This document shows positions 7,362-16,487 of a stretch of 64,000 nucleotides of DNA, one piece after another. Numbering within the stretch: the first letter of the stretch is position 1; the number at the start of each line of letters is the position of its first letter. A model generated the notes under the pieces. That model was not told where the DNA came from and made no database searches. It saw nothing but the letters and a program-made list of their open reading frames with translations. Origin of the DNA: Nocardioides oleivorans (GTDB taxonomy: Bacteria; Actinomycetota; Actinomycetes; Propionibacteriales; Nocardioidaceae); the NCBI RefSeq assembly GCF_004137255.1, contig NZ_SDWT01000001.1, positions 2,914,001-2,978,000 of the forward strand, read 5' to 3'. Position numbers and translations under genes: made by a program.

Positions 7362-8963
7362 ATGACATCTCGCGTGGGGGCGCTCGTGTCCTCGGTACTC
7401 CTTGCTCTCGGCCTGACCGTCGTCGCTGTCGCTCCTGCGCACGCGGCGGGCGGGACCACAGTCAGCTTCGACACGGCCAGCGGCCTGCACGTCGTCGACT
7501 CTCGTGCCCAGTCGACGGTGGTGAACATCGGCTTCCAGGTCTCGTCCAGCAGGGTGTGGTTCCGTTCGTCAGCAGGCATCGCGTCGTGGCCTGCGAACTG
7601 CCAGTCGGTCGACGAACCCGCTCTCGGGCAGTACGTCTACTGTCCCGGCGCCTCCGTGGCGGGCGTCATCGGCGTCTTCGGCGCGGGCTCGGACACCATG
7701 CGGGTGCAGGGCGTCTGCATGGAGTACGTCGGTGCGGCCCTCGGCGACGGGTCCGACACGTTCGAGCACACCGACTGCCCGACGGCCTCGAGCGAGGTGC
7801 TCGGTGAGGGCGGTGACGACTCGATCGTCACGGGCGACGGCCCCGACGAGATCGACGGCGGACCGGGCAACGACTTCATCCGCACCAACGGCGGAGACGA
7901 CAAGGTGAGCGGTGGCGACGGAAACGACAAGCTCGAGTCCGGAGCAGGCAACGACACCGTCTCCGGCGGCACGGGCAACGACGCGATCTATCCGAGTGCC
8001 GGCAACGACGTGGCCAACGGCGATGACGGTGACGACCTGCTCGCCAGCTACCAGGGCGACCCGGACACCGGAGCAGACGACCTGCGGGGCGGCACGGGCA
8101 CCGACACGATCGACCTCGGCAACCACACGCCCGGTGCGACCATCGCGCTCGACGACATCGCCAACGACGGCAACTCGGGCGAGGGCGACAACTACCACTC
8201 CGACTTCGAGCGGGTCCTGGGCTCGTCGGGTGCCGACACCGTCATCGGCACCACCAACGCCGACTACATCAAGGCCGGCACCGGCAACGACACCATCCAG
8301 GGCCTCGGCGGCAACGACGAGATCGACGGTGACAGCGACAACGACGTCATCGACGGCGGCGCCGGCAACGACATCCTCTACGGCGGCTACGGCAACGACG
8401 ACGTCACCGGTGGGCCGGGCATCGACTCGCTCTACGGCGACTACACCGCGTGCTCGGCCTACGGCTGCCCGGCCGGCGCCGACATCCTGCGCGCCGTCGA
8501 CGGCGAGGTCGACACCGTCAACTGCGGCTCCGGTGCCGACCAGGCCTTCGTCGACGGCAAGGACGTCCTCGGGACCGACGGCTTCCAGGTCTGCGAGGCC
8601 GTCACCCGGACCGAGCCCGTCCCCGACCCGGAGGACGGGGGCAACGGGTCCTCGGTGAAGGCCGGGACGGCCAGTCGCTCGAAGGGCGTGAAGGCCACGC
8701 TCACGTGCGCCGCCGCCTGCAAGGCGACCGCCCAGGTCGTGGTGAGCAAGAAGGTGCAGAAGGCCCTCAAGCTCAAGAGCCGGGTGCTCGGCACGGCCAA
8801 GAAGTCGCTGAAGTCCGCTGGCAAGGTCAACGTCAAGGTCAGCATCGCGAAGTGGGCCCGGCAGAAGCTCGCGGGCAAGGGCACCGTGAAGGCGACGCTC
8901 GCGGTGAAGGTGACGTCCGGCACCACGGCGACCCTCACCCAGAACATCAGGCTCAAGCCCTAG
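7362..8963 (+). CDS. Secreted calcium-binding RTX-repeat protein
   Basis: About 533 residues. The N-terminus from ATG 7362 is a classic signal peptide (basic start MTSRVG, hydrophobic core, cleavage after PAHA). ATG 7350 and GTG 7320 are in-frame alternatives; none has a good Shine-Dalgarno. Residues from about 140 to 350 carry RTX nonapeptides of the GGxGxDxUx type (GGPGNDFI, GGDGNDKL, GGTGNDAI, GGAGNDIL, GGYGNDDV), which bind calcium in a beta-roll. The last 100 residues are Lys/Ala/Val-rich with a Cys pair (TCAAACKA), a domain that recurs in secreted actinobacterial proteins. No type I secretion genes are adjacent, and the signal peptide suggests Sec export. The role is unknown; no enzymatic domain is visible. 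Confidence 0.85.
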   Translation: MTSRVGALVSSVLLALGLTVVAVAPAHAAGGTTVSFDTASGLHVVDSRAQSTVVNIGFQVSSSRVWFRSSAGIASWPANCQSVDEPALGQYVYCPGASVAGVIGVFGAGSDTMRVQGVCMEYVGAALGDGSDTFEHTDCPTASSEVLGEGGDDSIVTGDGPDEIDGGPGNDFIRTNGGDDKVSGGDGNDKLESGAGNDTVSGGTGNDAIYPSAGNDVANGDDGDDLLASYQGDPDTGADDLRGGTGTDTIDLGNHTPGATIALDDIANDGNSGEGDNYHSDFERVLGSSGADTVIGTTNADYIKAGTGNDTIQGLGGNDEIDGDSDNDVIDGGAGNDILYGGYGNDDVTGGPGIDSLYGDYTACSAYGCPAGADILRAVDGEVDTVNCGSGADQAFVDGKDVLGTDGFQVCEAVTRTEPVPDPEDGGNGSSVKAGTASRSKGVKATLTCAAACKATAQVVVSKKVQKALKLKSRVLGTAKKSLKSAGKVNVKVSIAKWARQKLAGKGTVKATLAVKVTSGTTATLTQNIRLKP

Positions 8964-8988
8964 AGAGCTCAGCCCCAGACACTGCGAA

Positions 8989-9042
8989 GGGCGGTGCGCG
9001 AGGAGGATCTCCAGGCTCGGGAATCCTCCTCACGCACCGCCC
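8989..9042. terminator. Bidirectional terminator between convergent genes
   Basis: A long imperfect stem: GGGCGGTGCG-(CGA)-GGAGGAT on the left (8989-9008 region) pairs with ATCCTCCT-CACGCACCGCCC on the right (9023-9041). It lies between the RTX gene and the convergent universal stress protein gene and can serve both. Confidence 0.75.
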
Positions 9043-9058
9043 CGCGGTCGGTCGTACG

Positions 9059-9454
9059 TCACTCCGGCGGCTTCACCGCCAGCACCGCGCAGTCGGCGCC
9101 GAGCAGGATGCGCTGCGCGACGCTGCCCATCAGCAGCTTGCCGACCGGCGAGCGCCGGCGCAGGCCGATGACGATCAGGTCGGCGGTCACGTCACCGGCG
9201 ACCGACAGCACCTGGTCGCCCACGTCGGCGCCCATCGAGCGTCGTACGTCGACCTCGATGCCGGCACCGCCGAGCTCGGTCGCCAGCGCGGCGAGCTGCT
9301 GCTCGTCGGCGTACCTCTCGTCCACGAGGGCGTCGCCGCGGGTGGCGTTGACCACCACGACGCTGCCGTTGCGGAGCTTCGCCTCCTCGATGCCGCGCGC
9401 CAGCGCGGCCTCGCCGTACTGGTCGGGCGTCCAGCCCACCACGATGGTCGTCAT
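9059..9454 (-). CDS. Universal stress protein (UspA family)
   Basis: 131 residues, one Usp domain. The N-terminus [11 protein letters not shown] has the phosphate-contacting beta-strand, and the C-terminus has the ATP-binding signature [17 protein letters not shown] (G-x2-G-x9-G-(S/T) type). The ATG overlaps the tctA stop by 4 bases (ATGA), so it is translationally coupled to the transporter operon. Usp proteins bind ATP and modulate stress responses; here the coupling suggests a role tied to tricarboxylate uptake, which is inference. Confidence 0.9.
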   Translation of the reverse strand: MTTIVVGWTPDQYGEAALARGIEEAKLRNGSVVVVNATRGDALVDERYADEQQLAALATELGGAGIEVDVRRSMGADVGDQVLSVAGDVTADLIVIGLRRRSPVGKLLMGSVAQRILLGADCAVLAVKPPE

Positions 9455-10992
9455 CGCACCTTCTCCTCTTCAGTCGATTCCTCGATGTCGACCGCCACCG
9501 CGGCGGGCGCGGGACGCACCCGGCGGAGCACGAGCGGCGCGATCACGGCAACCGCCACGATGACATAGATGACCACGGCGAGGGGCTCGCTCCAGAGCGC
9601 CGACACCTCACCGCCCGAGATAGCCATCGCCTCGCGGAGCCGGAACTCCATCAGCGGGCCCAGGATGACGCCGAGGATCAGCGGCAGCACCGGCAGCGCG
9701 AAGCGTCGCATCATCAGCCCGAGCAGCCCGAGCACGAGCAGCAGGAAGAGGTCGAAGGCCTCGAGGTTGCTGGCGTAGGCGCCCAGCGTGGCGAAGAACA
9801 GGATGCCGGCGTAGAGCTGCGGACGGGGGATCCGGAGCAGCTTGGCCCACAGCGGCGCGAGCGGGAGGTTGAGCACCAGCAGGAGTGCGTTGCCGACCAG
9901 CAGGCTGGCTAGCAGCGCCCAGACCAGCTCGGGCTGGTCGGTCATCAGGCTGGGGCCGGGCTCGATGCCGTAGCCCTGGAAGGCCGAGAGCATGACGGCC
10001 GAGGTCGCGGTGACCGGCAGGCCGAGCGCCAGCAGGGGCACGAAGGTGCCGGCCGCGGAGGCGTTGTTGGCGGCCTCCGGCCCCGCGACGCCCTCGATGG
10101 CGCCCTTGCCGAACTCGTCCTGGCCGCGCCGGACGGCGAGCTTCTTCTCGGTGACGAAGGAGAGGAACGTCGGGATCTCGGCCCCACCGGCCGGCACCGC
10201 GCCGAACGGGAAGCCGAAGGCAGTGCCGCGCAGCCACGGACCCCAGGAGCGCTTCAGGTCCTTGCCGCTCAGCCACGGCTGGCCCACCGGGATGATCCGC
10301 ACGGGGCTGCGGCGCAGGTGCGCGGCGACCCAGAACGCCTCGCCGAGGGCGAAGATGGCGACCGCCACCACGACCACGTCGATGCGGCCCGCCAGGAGCG
10401 GCTGGTCGAAGCTCAACCGCGTCTGGCCGGTGTTGAGGTCGAGGCCGACCAGGCCGATGGTGAGGCCGAGGAACAGGGCGATGAAACCGCGCAGCGGCGA
10501 CCCGCCCAGCACACTGGTGACGCTGACCATGGCGAGCACCATCAGCGCGAAGTAGGACGGTGCGCCGATCTCGACCGCCACCGAGGCGAGTGCCGGGGCG
10601 AAGAAGACGACGAGCATCGTGCCGATGGTGCCGGCGATGAAGGACCCGATGGCGGCGGTGGCCAGGGCCTGCGAGGCCCGGCCCGCCTTGGCCATCAGGT
10701 TGCCCTCGAGGGCGGTCATCACCGATGCCGACTCGCCGGGGGTGTTGAGCAGGATCGCTGTCGTCGAGCCGCCGTACATGCCGCCGTAGTAGATGCCGGC
10801 GAACATGATGAAGGCCGGGATCGGCTCCAGGCCGTAGGTCACCGGGAGCAGCAGCGCGATCGCCATCGCCGGTCCGATGCCGGGCAGCACGCCGACGAAC
10901 GTGCCGAGCAGCACGCCGATGGCGGCGAAGAGCAGGTTCTGCGGAGTCAGGATGGCGCCGAAGCCGTCCATCAAGAGGTTGAGGCTGTCCAT
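9451..10992 (-). CDS. tctA: Tripartite tricarboxylate transporter large permease TctA
   Basis: 513 residues, full length for TctA, with 10-12 membrane segments. Family hallmarks are [17 protein letters not shown] near the N-terminus, [22 protein letters not shown] and the later [16 protein letters not shown]. It forms the membrane channel for uptake of citrate or other tricarboxylates, with substrate delivered by TctC and TctB as the small subunit. The start overlaps the tctB stop (TGATG) and the stop overlaps the usp start (ATGA), giving a four-gene operon tctC-tctB-tctA-usp. Confidence 0.95.
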   Translation of the reverse strand: MDSLNLLMDGFGAILTPQNLLFAAIGVLLGTFVGVLPGIGPAMAIALLLPVTYGLEPIPAFIMFAGIYYGGMYGGSTTAILLNTPGESASVMTALEGNLMAKAGRASQALATAAIGSFIAGTIGTMLVVFFAPALASVAVEIGAPSYFALMVLAMVSVTSVLGGSPLRGFIALFLGLTIGLVGLDLNTGQTRLSFDQPLLAGRIDVVVVAVAIFALGEAFWVAAHLRRSPVRIIPVGQPWLSGKDLKRSWGPWLRGTAFGFPFGAVPAGGAEIPTFLSFVTEKKLAVRRGQDEFGKGAIEGVAGPEAANNASAAGTFVPLLALGLPVTATSAVMLSAFQGYGIEPGPSLMTDQPELVWALLASLLVGNALLLVLNLPLAPLWAKLLRIPRPQLYAGILFFATLGAYASNLEAFDLFLLLVLGLLGLMMRRFALPVLPLILGVILGPLMEFRLREAMAISGGEVSALWSEPLAVVIYVIVAVAVIAPLVLRRVRPAPAAVAVDIEESTEEEKVR

Positions 10993-11528
10993 CAGAGCAC
11001 CCCGTCCAGGATCCCGGCCGGGAGGATGACGCCCAGTCCCTCGTGGAAGAAGTACCAGCTGGCCACCGACAGCACGAGGCCGACGATGACGTCGCGCACG
11101 AGCGTCCGACTGCCCAGCGCCCAGGCCGAGCCGACGAAGAGGATCGCGCCGCTCAGCGCCCAGCCGACGAACGAGATCGTCAGCACGGTGAAGAGGAGCA
11201 CGCCGACCAGCTTGGCCACGGTGACCCAGTCGGCCGGCTGCCGGAGGTCGACGTCCTCGCCGCCCTCCGCCTCGGGCACGCTGCCACGCAGGGTGGCCAG
11301 CACGAGGAGCAGGCCGAGCGCGACCGTCACCGCGCCGATGACGTAGGGGAACACGCGCGGCCCGACCGGGTCGCCGAACCCGATCCGCAGGGTCGTCGCG
11401 TCGTAGAAGGTGTAGGCGCCGACCACGACGAGCAGCGCGGCGAGGCCGAGCTGTGCCATGTCCCGGTCGGGGGCGGCGGGCGGGGGCGCGTCAGGTGTCC
11501 GACGCGAGGTGTCGAGTGGTGTGCTCAC
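10992..11528 (-). CDS. tctB: Tripartite tricarboxylate transporter small permease TctB
   Basis: 178 residues with four hydrophobic segments after a proline-rich cytoplasmic N-terminus. Fits the TctB family in size, in the [15 protein letters not shown] motif after the first helix, and in position between tctC and tctA. The GTG at 11528 overlaps the tctC stop by 4 bases (GTGA). The frame is open further upstream (to 11651), but that part is antisense-type low-complexity sequence inside tctC, so the GTG is the better start. Confidence 0.9.
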   Translation of the reverse strand: MSTPLDTSRRTPDAPPPAAPDRDMAQLGLAALLVVVGAYTFYDATTLRIGFGDPVGPRVFPYVIGAVTVALGLLLVLATLRGSVPEAEGGEDVDLRQPADWVTVAKLVGVLLFTVLTISFVGWALSGAILFVGSAWALGSRTLVRDVIVGLVLSVASWYFFHEGLGVILPAGILDGVL

Positions 11529-12520
11529 AGCAGGTCCAGCTCCTCGAGGGTGGTGGCGACGCGCTGGTCCTGCTCCTGCAGGAACGTCGTGAAGTCGTCG
11601 CCGGTCTTGAACTCGTCGATCCAGCCGTTGTCGTCGAGGGCCTGCTGCCACTCGTCCGTGTCGTGCATCTCCTCGAGCATCCCGATGAGCTCGTCACGAC
11701 GCTCCTCGCTGATGCCGGGAGGCGCGAAGACGCCGCGCCAGTTGGTGAAGACCAGGTCGATGCCCGACTCGGTCAGGGTGGGCGAGTCACTGATGCCCTC
11801 GCCCTCGAGCCGCTCCTGGCCGGAGACGGCCAGCAGCCGGAGCTCGCCCGAGGCCAGCTGGCCCGTGAACTCGCCGACGCCGGAGAAGCCGACGTCGATC
11901 TTGTTGCCGAGCAGGGCGCTGGTCAGGGGCCCGCCGCCGTCGTACACGACGTAGCGCACGTCGCGCGGGTCGATGCCGACGGTGCCGGCCAGCTGCATCG
12001 GGAAGAGGTGGTCGGGCCCGCCCGGGGAGGATCCGCCGCCGACCACGATCGAGTCGGGGTCGTCCTGCCAGGCCTTCACGAGGTCGTCGATGGTCTGGTA
12101 GGGCGAGTCGGCCGGGACCAGCACGCCCTCCTGGTCCTCGATGAGCTGGGCGAGCGGCGTCGCGTCGTCGAGCTTGTAGGGGGCACCGAAGGAGTAGAGC
12201 GAGCCGACGACGCCGAGGCCGGCGGTCATCATCGTGCGCTCGTCGCCCTCGGCGTTCATCAGGCGCGTCATCGCGACCGAGCCGCCCGCACCGATCACGT
12301 TGGTGACCTCGAACGAGCCACCGGTGATGTCGCCGTGCTCCATGATCGCCACGGCCGCGCGGCCGGTCTGGTCGTAACCGCCGCCGGGGCTGTTGGGGAT
12401 CAGCATCGTCATGTCGCTGCTCGCCGCACCACGGGTGACTCCGCACCCGGTGGCGAGGAGCAGCGCGCTGCTGAGGGCCACGACGGTGGCGAGCACTCGC
12501 CTCGTCCTATGGCGCACCAT
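11525..12520 (-). CDS. tctC: Tripartite tricarboxylate transporter substrate-binding lipoprotein TctC
   Basis: 331 residues. A basic N-terminus and hydrophobic stretch end in a lipobox (LLATGC), so it is anchored outside the membrane. The Bug/TctC ligand-binding fold is shown by MTMLIPNSPGGGYDQTGR and by VVGGGSSPGGPDHLFP. It catches the tricarboxylate and passes it to TctAB. ATG 12520 is chosen because CGGAG (12530-12526) lies 5 bases upstream; a GTG at 12526 is too close to that site. The gene is divergent from the sensor kinase, which probably controls it. Confidence 0.92.
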   Translation of the reverse strand: MVRHRTRRVLATVVALSSALLLATGCGVTRGAASSDMTMLIPNSPGGGYDQTGRAAVAIMEHGDITGGSFEVTNVIGAGGSVAMTRLMNAEGDERTMMTAGLGVVGSLYSFGAPYKLDDATPLAQLIEDQEGVLVPADSPYQTIDDLVKAWQDDPDSIVVGGGSSPGGPDHLFPMQLAGTVGIDPRDVRYVVYDGGGPLTSALLGNKIDVGFSGVGEFTGQLASGELRLLAVSGQERLEGEGISDSPTLTESGIDLVFTNWRGVFAPPGISEERRDELIGMLEEMHDTDEWQQALDDNGWIDEFKTGDDFTTFLQEQDQRVATTLEELDLL

Positions 12521-12589
12521 GTGCACTCCGATCTCTCGATGTGTGGCGTCGGGTCCGACAGGGCCCGACCCGACGATGGTGGAGACTGC

Positions 12590-14260
12590 GTGTGGTGCTC
12601 GTCACGCTTGGGAAAGCAATGGAGGTTGTGGAACTTGTGGTCACGCTCACGATGGCGTCCGGCGACCCTCGCCGGCCAGTTCCTCGTGCTCCAGGTGACG
12701 GTGCTGCTGCTCGTGGTGGCGGTGGCAAGCGTCGTGTCCGTGCAGCAGAGCGACGCGGACTTCCGTGAGACCCGCGGCGCCCGGCTGCGTGCTGCCGCGG
12801 AGAACCTCGCCAACACGGCCTCGATCCGCTTCGCCTACACCGAGGGCAGCGTCGTGCGCAGCCGCACGTCGCTGACCCCGATCACCCAGCAGGCCCGCAA
12901 CAACGTCCAGGCCGGCGGGGTCTACCTCGCCGATCCCGACGGGGTGGTGCTGGTCAGCAGCGACTTCGCGGGCCGCGAGCAGCGGATCGACCTCTCCGGG
13001 AGCGACGTCCAGGACCTGCGCACGTGGACGGGAGACGTCGACGACTTCGGATCGCGCTCGATCGCCGCGCAGGTGCCGGTCATCTCCGAGCAACGCACCC
13101 TCATGGGCATCGTGATGGTGGCGGAGGCCTACCCTTCGTGGGGCGAGCGTGGGCGCAGCGTGCTGCCGGACCTGGTGCCGGTCGCCGGCCTCGGTCTCGG
13201 CCTCGGTGTCGCCGGGTCGCTCCTGCTCTCACGCCTGATCCGACGCCGCACGCGCGGCCTCGAGCCCGCGGCCATCGCGGCGCTCGCCGACCAGCGCGAG
13301 GCACTGCTGCACTCGCTGCGCGAGGGCGTCCTCTCGGTCTCGGTCGACGGCACCGTGACCATGCTCAGCGACAGCGCGCGCGAGCTCATCGGCATCGAGG
13401 GCGACGTCGAGGGGCGGCGGGTCGACGACCTCGAGCTCGACCCGGCCGTCCACGGCCTGCTGGCCGACGAGGCCGAGATCCGCGACCACGTCGTGGTGGT
13501 CGGCGAGCGTCTCCTCGTCGTCAACCGCACGCCGGTCGTCCAGGGTGGCCGGCGCGTCGCGTCGGTCACCACGCTGCGCGACCGCACCGAGCTGCTGGCG
13601 CTGCAGAGCGAGCTCGACGCGCGCGAGTCGATCACCAACACGCTGCGTGCCCAGACCCACGAGTTCCACAACCAGCTCCACACGATCTCCGGGCTCGTCC
13701 AGCTCGGGGAGTACGACGAGGTGGCGCGGCTGGTGGGCACCATCCGCCGTCGCCGCGAGGAGATCACCGACGCCGTCCTCGAGCACGTCGAGGACCCGGC
13801 CGTCGCCGCGCTCCTGATCGCGAAGACCAGTCTCGCCGCCGAGCGCGGTGTCGACCTCCGGGTGAGCGCGTCCAGCGACCTGCCGCGACTCGACCACGAG
13901 TCGTCCACCGACCTCGGCACGGTGCTCGGCAACCTCGTCGACAACGCCGTCGACGCATCGGTGTCGGTGGGCGGCACCGTCGTCGAGGTCGACCTGCGGC
14001 TCGCCGACGGCACCGTGCAGCTCTCCGTCAGCGACACCGGTCCGGGCGTCCCGGCCGAGATGGTCGGTGAGATCTTCCGCCGGGGCTGGAGCTCCAAGGC
14101 GTCGACGGTGGGCGGAAGGGGTGTCGGGCTGGCGATCGTGCAGGTGGTCTGCGAGCGTCGTGGCGGCAACGTGGAGGTGCGGTCGGGCGCCGACGGCGGT
14201 GCCGTGTTCGACGTACGGCTCCAGGGGGCGTGGGAGGACGTGGAGGTGGACGCACGATGA
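12590..14260 (+). CDS. Sensor histidine kinase of the CitA/DcuS type
   Basis: About 556 residues from GTG 12590 (GGTGGAG 5 bases upstream). TTG 12635, after GGAGG, is an equally plausible start. Order: first transmembrane helix, an extracytoplasmic sensor region of about 130 residues (PAS-like Cache fold in this family), a second helix (VPVAGLGLGLGVAGSLLL), a cytoplasmic PAS region, then the SPOB-like dimerisation helix with the phospho-His in AQTHEFHNQLHTISG, and an HATPase domain (LGNLVDNAVDA, DTGPGVP, GRGVGLAI). This kinase class senses citrate or C4-dicarboxylates. Its divergent neighbour tctC supports tricarboxylate sensing. Confidence 0.9.
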   Translation: MWCSSRLGKQWRLWNLWSRSRWRPATLAGQFLVLQVTVLLLVVAVASVVSVQQSDADFRETRGARLRAAAENLANTASIRFAYTEGSVVRSRTSLTPITQQARNNVQAGGVYLADPDGVVLVSSDFAGREQRIDLSGSDVQDLRTWTGDVDDFGSRSIAAQVPVISEQRTLMGIVMVAEAYPSWGERGRSVLPDLVPVAGLGLGLGVAGSLLLSRLIRRRTRGLEPAAIAALADQREALLHSLREGVLSVSVDGTVTMLSDSARELIGIEGDVEGRRVDDLELDPAVHGLLADEAEIRDHVVVVGERLLVVNRTPVVQGGRRVASVTTLRDRTELLALQSELDARESITNTLRAQTHEFHNQLHTISGLVQLGEYDEVARLVGTIRRRREEITDAVLEHVEDPAVAALLIAKTSLAAERGVDLRVSASSDLPRLDHESSTDLGTVLGNLVDNAVDASVSVGGTVVEVDLRLADGTVQLSVSDTGPGVPAEMVGEIFRRGWSSKASTVGGRGVGLAIVQVVCERRGGNVEVRSGADGGAVFDVRLQGAWEDVEVDAR

Positions 14261-14934
14261 GCGATGTCGACGTGCTCGTCGTCGACGACGACTTCATGGT
14301 CGCGCGGATCCACACGCAGTTCGTCGAGCGCACGCCGGGCTTCGCCGTCGTGGGCGTCGCGAGCACCGGCCAGGCCGCCCTCGACGACGTCGCCCGGCTG
14401 CGTCCGGACCTGGTGCTGCTCGACGTGCACCTGCCCGACATGACGGGCATCGACGTGCTGCGCCGGCTGCGGGCCGGGGGAGACGACGTCGGCGTCCTGA
14501 TCGTGACCGCCGCGCGCGAGGCGGACACGGTGCGCGCCGCGGCGTCCGGGGGAGCGGTGCACTACCTGGTGAAGCCGTTCGACTACGACGACCTCCGGGT
14601 CCGCCTGGAGTCCTTCCGCGCGGCCCACCTGGCCCTGTCGGGCACGGGGGCGCCCGCGCAGCACGACATCGACGCCGTGTTCGGTGCGGCGTCGGTGCCG
14701 GCCGCGGCCGTCCAGCTGCCCAAGGGGCTGAGCCCGGAGACCGCCGACGCCGTCGAGGCCGCGCTGCGCGACGCGGGCGAGCTCTCCGCGGCGGAGTGCG
14801 CCGACGTGGTGGGCATCTCGCGGGTCTCCGCCCGGCGCTACCTCGAGCACTTCGTCGCCCGCGGGTCGGTCACCGTGCGGCTGCAGTACGGCGGTGCCGG
14901 CCGGCCCGAGCGTCGCTACCGGGCGGGTGCCTGA
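14257..14934 (+). CDS. Response regulator of the CitB/DcuR type
   Basis: 225 residues. The receiver domain has the acidic pocket VVDDDF, phospho-acceptor Asp56 in LLDVHLPDMTG, and the conserved Lys in VKPFDY. The C-terminal part (residues about 155-225) carries an HTH (LSAAECADVVGISRVSARRY) typical of this family. The ATG overlaps the kinase stop (ATGA), so the pair is coupled. By position and family it should activate the tctCBA operon in response to its ligand. Confidence 0.92.
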   Translation: MSDVDVLVVDDDFMVARIHTQFVERTPGFAVVGVASTGQAALDDVARLRPDLVLLDVHLPDMTGIDVLRRLRAGGDDVGVLIVTAAREADTVRAAASGGAVHYLVKPFDYDDLRVRLESFRAAHLALSGTGAPAQHDIDAVFGAASVPAAAVQLPKGLSPETADAVEAALRDAGELSAAECADVVGISRVSARRYLEHFVARGSVTVRLQYGGAGRPERRYRAGA

Positions 14935-15010
14935 CGCACGTGCGAGGGCCACTCGCACCCGTGTCCGTTTTCCGCTGGTGCCGCCGTCGGGCCAGGGCCA
15001 CACTGGACAC

Positions 15011-16486
15011 ATGACGCCGACCGGACACCTCGACACCGGGGCCTGCTACCGCGCGGTGCAGAGCCGGGACCGCCGTTTCGACGGCGTCTTCTACACCGCC
15101 GTCCGCACGACCGGCATCTACTGCCGGCCGTCGTGCCCGGCGCGCACGCCGGCCGAGCAGAACGTGAGCTTCCACGCCACTGCCGCGAGTGCGCACGCTG
15201 CGGGCTACCGCGCCTGCAAGCGCTGCCTGCCCGACGCCACCCCGGGCAGCCCCGAGTGGGACGTCGCGGCCGATGTCGCGGGACGCGCGATGCGGCTGAT
15301 CGCCGACGGGCTGGTCGACCGCGAGGGGGTCGAGGGACTGGCGCGCCGGGTGGGCTACACCTCGCGCCACCTCGGGCGGCTGCTCACCCAGGAGCTCGGC
15401 GCCACGCCGCTGTCCCTGGCGCGTGCCCGTCGTGCCCAGAGCGCGCGCGTCCTGATCGAGACGACCGACCTGCCCCTCACCGACGTGGCCTTCGCCGCCG
15501 GCTTCGCCAGCGTCCGTCAGTTCAACGAGACGCTGCGCGAGGTCTACGCCGCCTCGCCCAGCGACCTCCGCGGGAGGAGGGCGGGCGTCCCGTCCGGGGG
15601 TGCGATGGCGATGCGGCTGCCAGTGCGCACGCCGTTCGCAGGACGCCGACTGCTCGACTTCCTCGCCTACCACCTGGTGCCCGGTGTGGAGGTCGCAGCA
15701 CCCGGTTGGTACGCCCGCACGCTCGACCTCCCGCACGGGCCCGGCACCGTCCAGCTCGAGCTGACCGACATCCCGGCCGGTCCCGGCACCTCGTCGGTGC
15801 GGGCGGAGTTCTGGCTCGACGACCTGCGCGACACGGCCGCCGCGGGCGAGCGCGTACGCCGTCTCCTGGACGCCGACTGCGACCCGCTGGCGGTGGACGA
15901 GCACCTCGGCGCCGACCCCGTCCTCGGCGAGCTCGTGCGGGCCACGCCCGGCCTGCGGGTGCCGGGCCAGGTGGACGGCGACGAGACGGCCGTGCGGACG
16001 GTCATCGGCCAGCAGGTCAGCGTGACCGGCGCGCGCACCGTCGCCGGTCGCATCGTCGCGGCACACGGCCGGCCCGTCGACTCCCCGGTGGCCGGGCTCA
16101 CCCACCTGTTCCCCGACGCCCGGACCCTGGCCGGCGTCGACCCCGAGACCCTGCCGATGCCGCGGGCGAGGGGGCGGGCGCTGGTGGGGCTGGCGTCCGC
16201 GCTCGCCGACGGTCGCGTCGTGCTCGACCGCGGCCCCGACCGCGACGACGTACGCCGCTCCCTGATGGACCTGCCCGGCATCGGCGCCTGGACGGCCGAC
16301 TACGTCGCCATGCGCGCACTCGGGCACCCCGACGTCTTCCTGCCCACGGACCTGGCCGTCCGCAAGGTGCTCGCGGGTCTGGGAGGCTCCGTGGACACCG
16401 AGCGGTGGCGGCCCTGGCGGTCCTACGCCCTGATGCACCTGTGGAACCCCCTGATGCCCGACACCCCCGCTCCCGAGGAGAACTGA
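15011..16486 (+). CDS. Ada/AlkA fusion: methylphosphotriester-sensing domain, AraC HTH and 3-methyladenine glycosylase II
   Basis: 491 residues with three parts. Residues 1-80 form the Ada zinc domain with Cys38, Cys42, Cys69 and Cys72, the same numbering as in E. coli Ada, where Cys38 takes up methyl groups from phosphotriesters. Residues 85-190 hold an AraC-type DNA-binding domain (LARRVGYTSRHLGRLL and VAFAAGFASVRQFNET). Residues 200-491 are AlkA-like, with the helix-hairpin-helix LMDLPGIGAWTADYVAMRA and the catalytic Asp in FLPTDLAV. It therefore senses alkylation, activates transcription and excises 3-methyladenine. ATG 15011 follows CACACT by 6 bases and has no Shine-Dalgarno (leaderless). 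The stop is 1 base before ogt. Confidence 0.95.
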   Translation: MTPTGHLDTGACYRAVQSRDRRFDGVFYTAVRTTGIYCRPSCPARTPAEQNVSFHATAASAHAAGYRACKRCLPDATPGSPEWDVAADVAGRAMRLIADGLVDREGVEGLARRVGYTSRHLGRLLTQELGATPLSLARARRAQSARVLIETTDLPLTDVAFAAGFASVRQFNETLREVYAASPSDLRGRRAGVPSGGAMAMRLPVRTPFAGRRLLDFLAYHLVPGVEVAAPGWYARTLDLPHGPGTVQLELTDIPAGPGTSSVRAEFWLDDLRDTAAAGERVRRLLDADCDPLAVDEHLGADPVLGELVRATPGLRVPGQVDGDETAVRTVIGQQVSVTGARTVAGRIVAAHGRPVDSPVAGLTHLFPDARTLAGVDPETLPMPRARGRALVGLASALADGRVVLDRGPDRDDVRRSLMDLPGIGAWTADYVAMRALGHPDVFLPTDLAVRKVLAGLGGSVDTERWRPWRSYALMHLWNPLMPDTPAPEEN

Positions 16487-16487
16487 C

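Noticed and set aside
11453..12589. N-terminal extension of the sensor kinase frame back to 11453
   Set aside because: It runs antisense through tctB and tctC; the kinase's first membrane helix follows the starts near 12590-12635.
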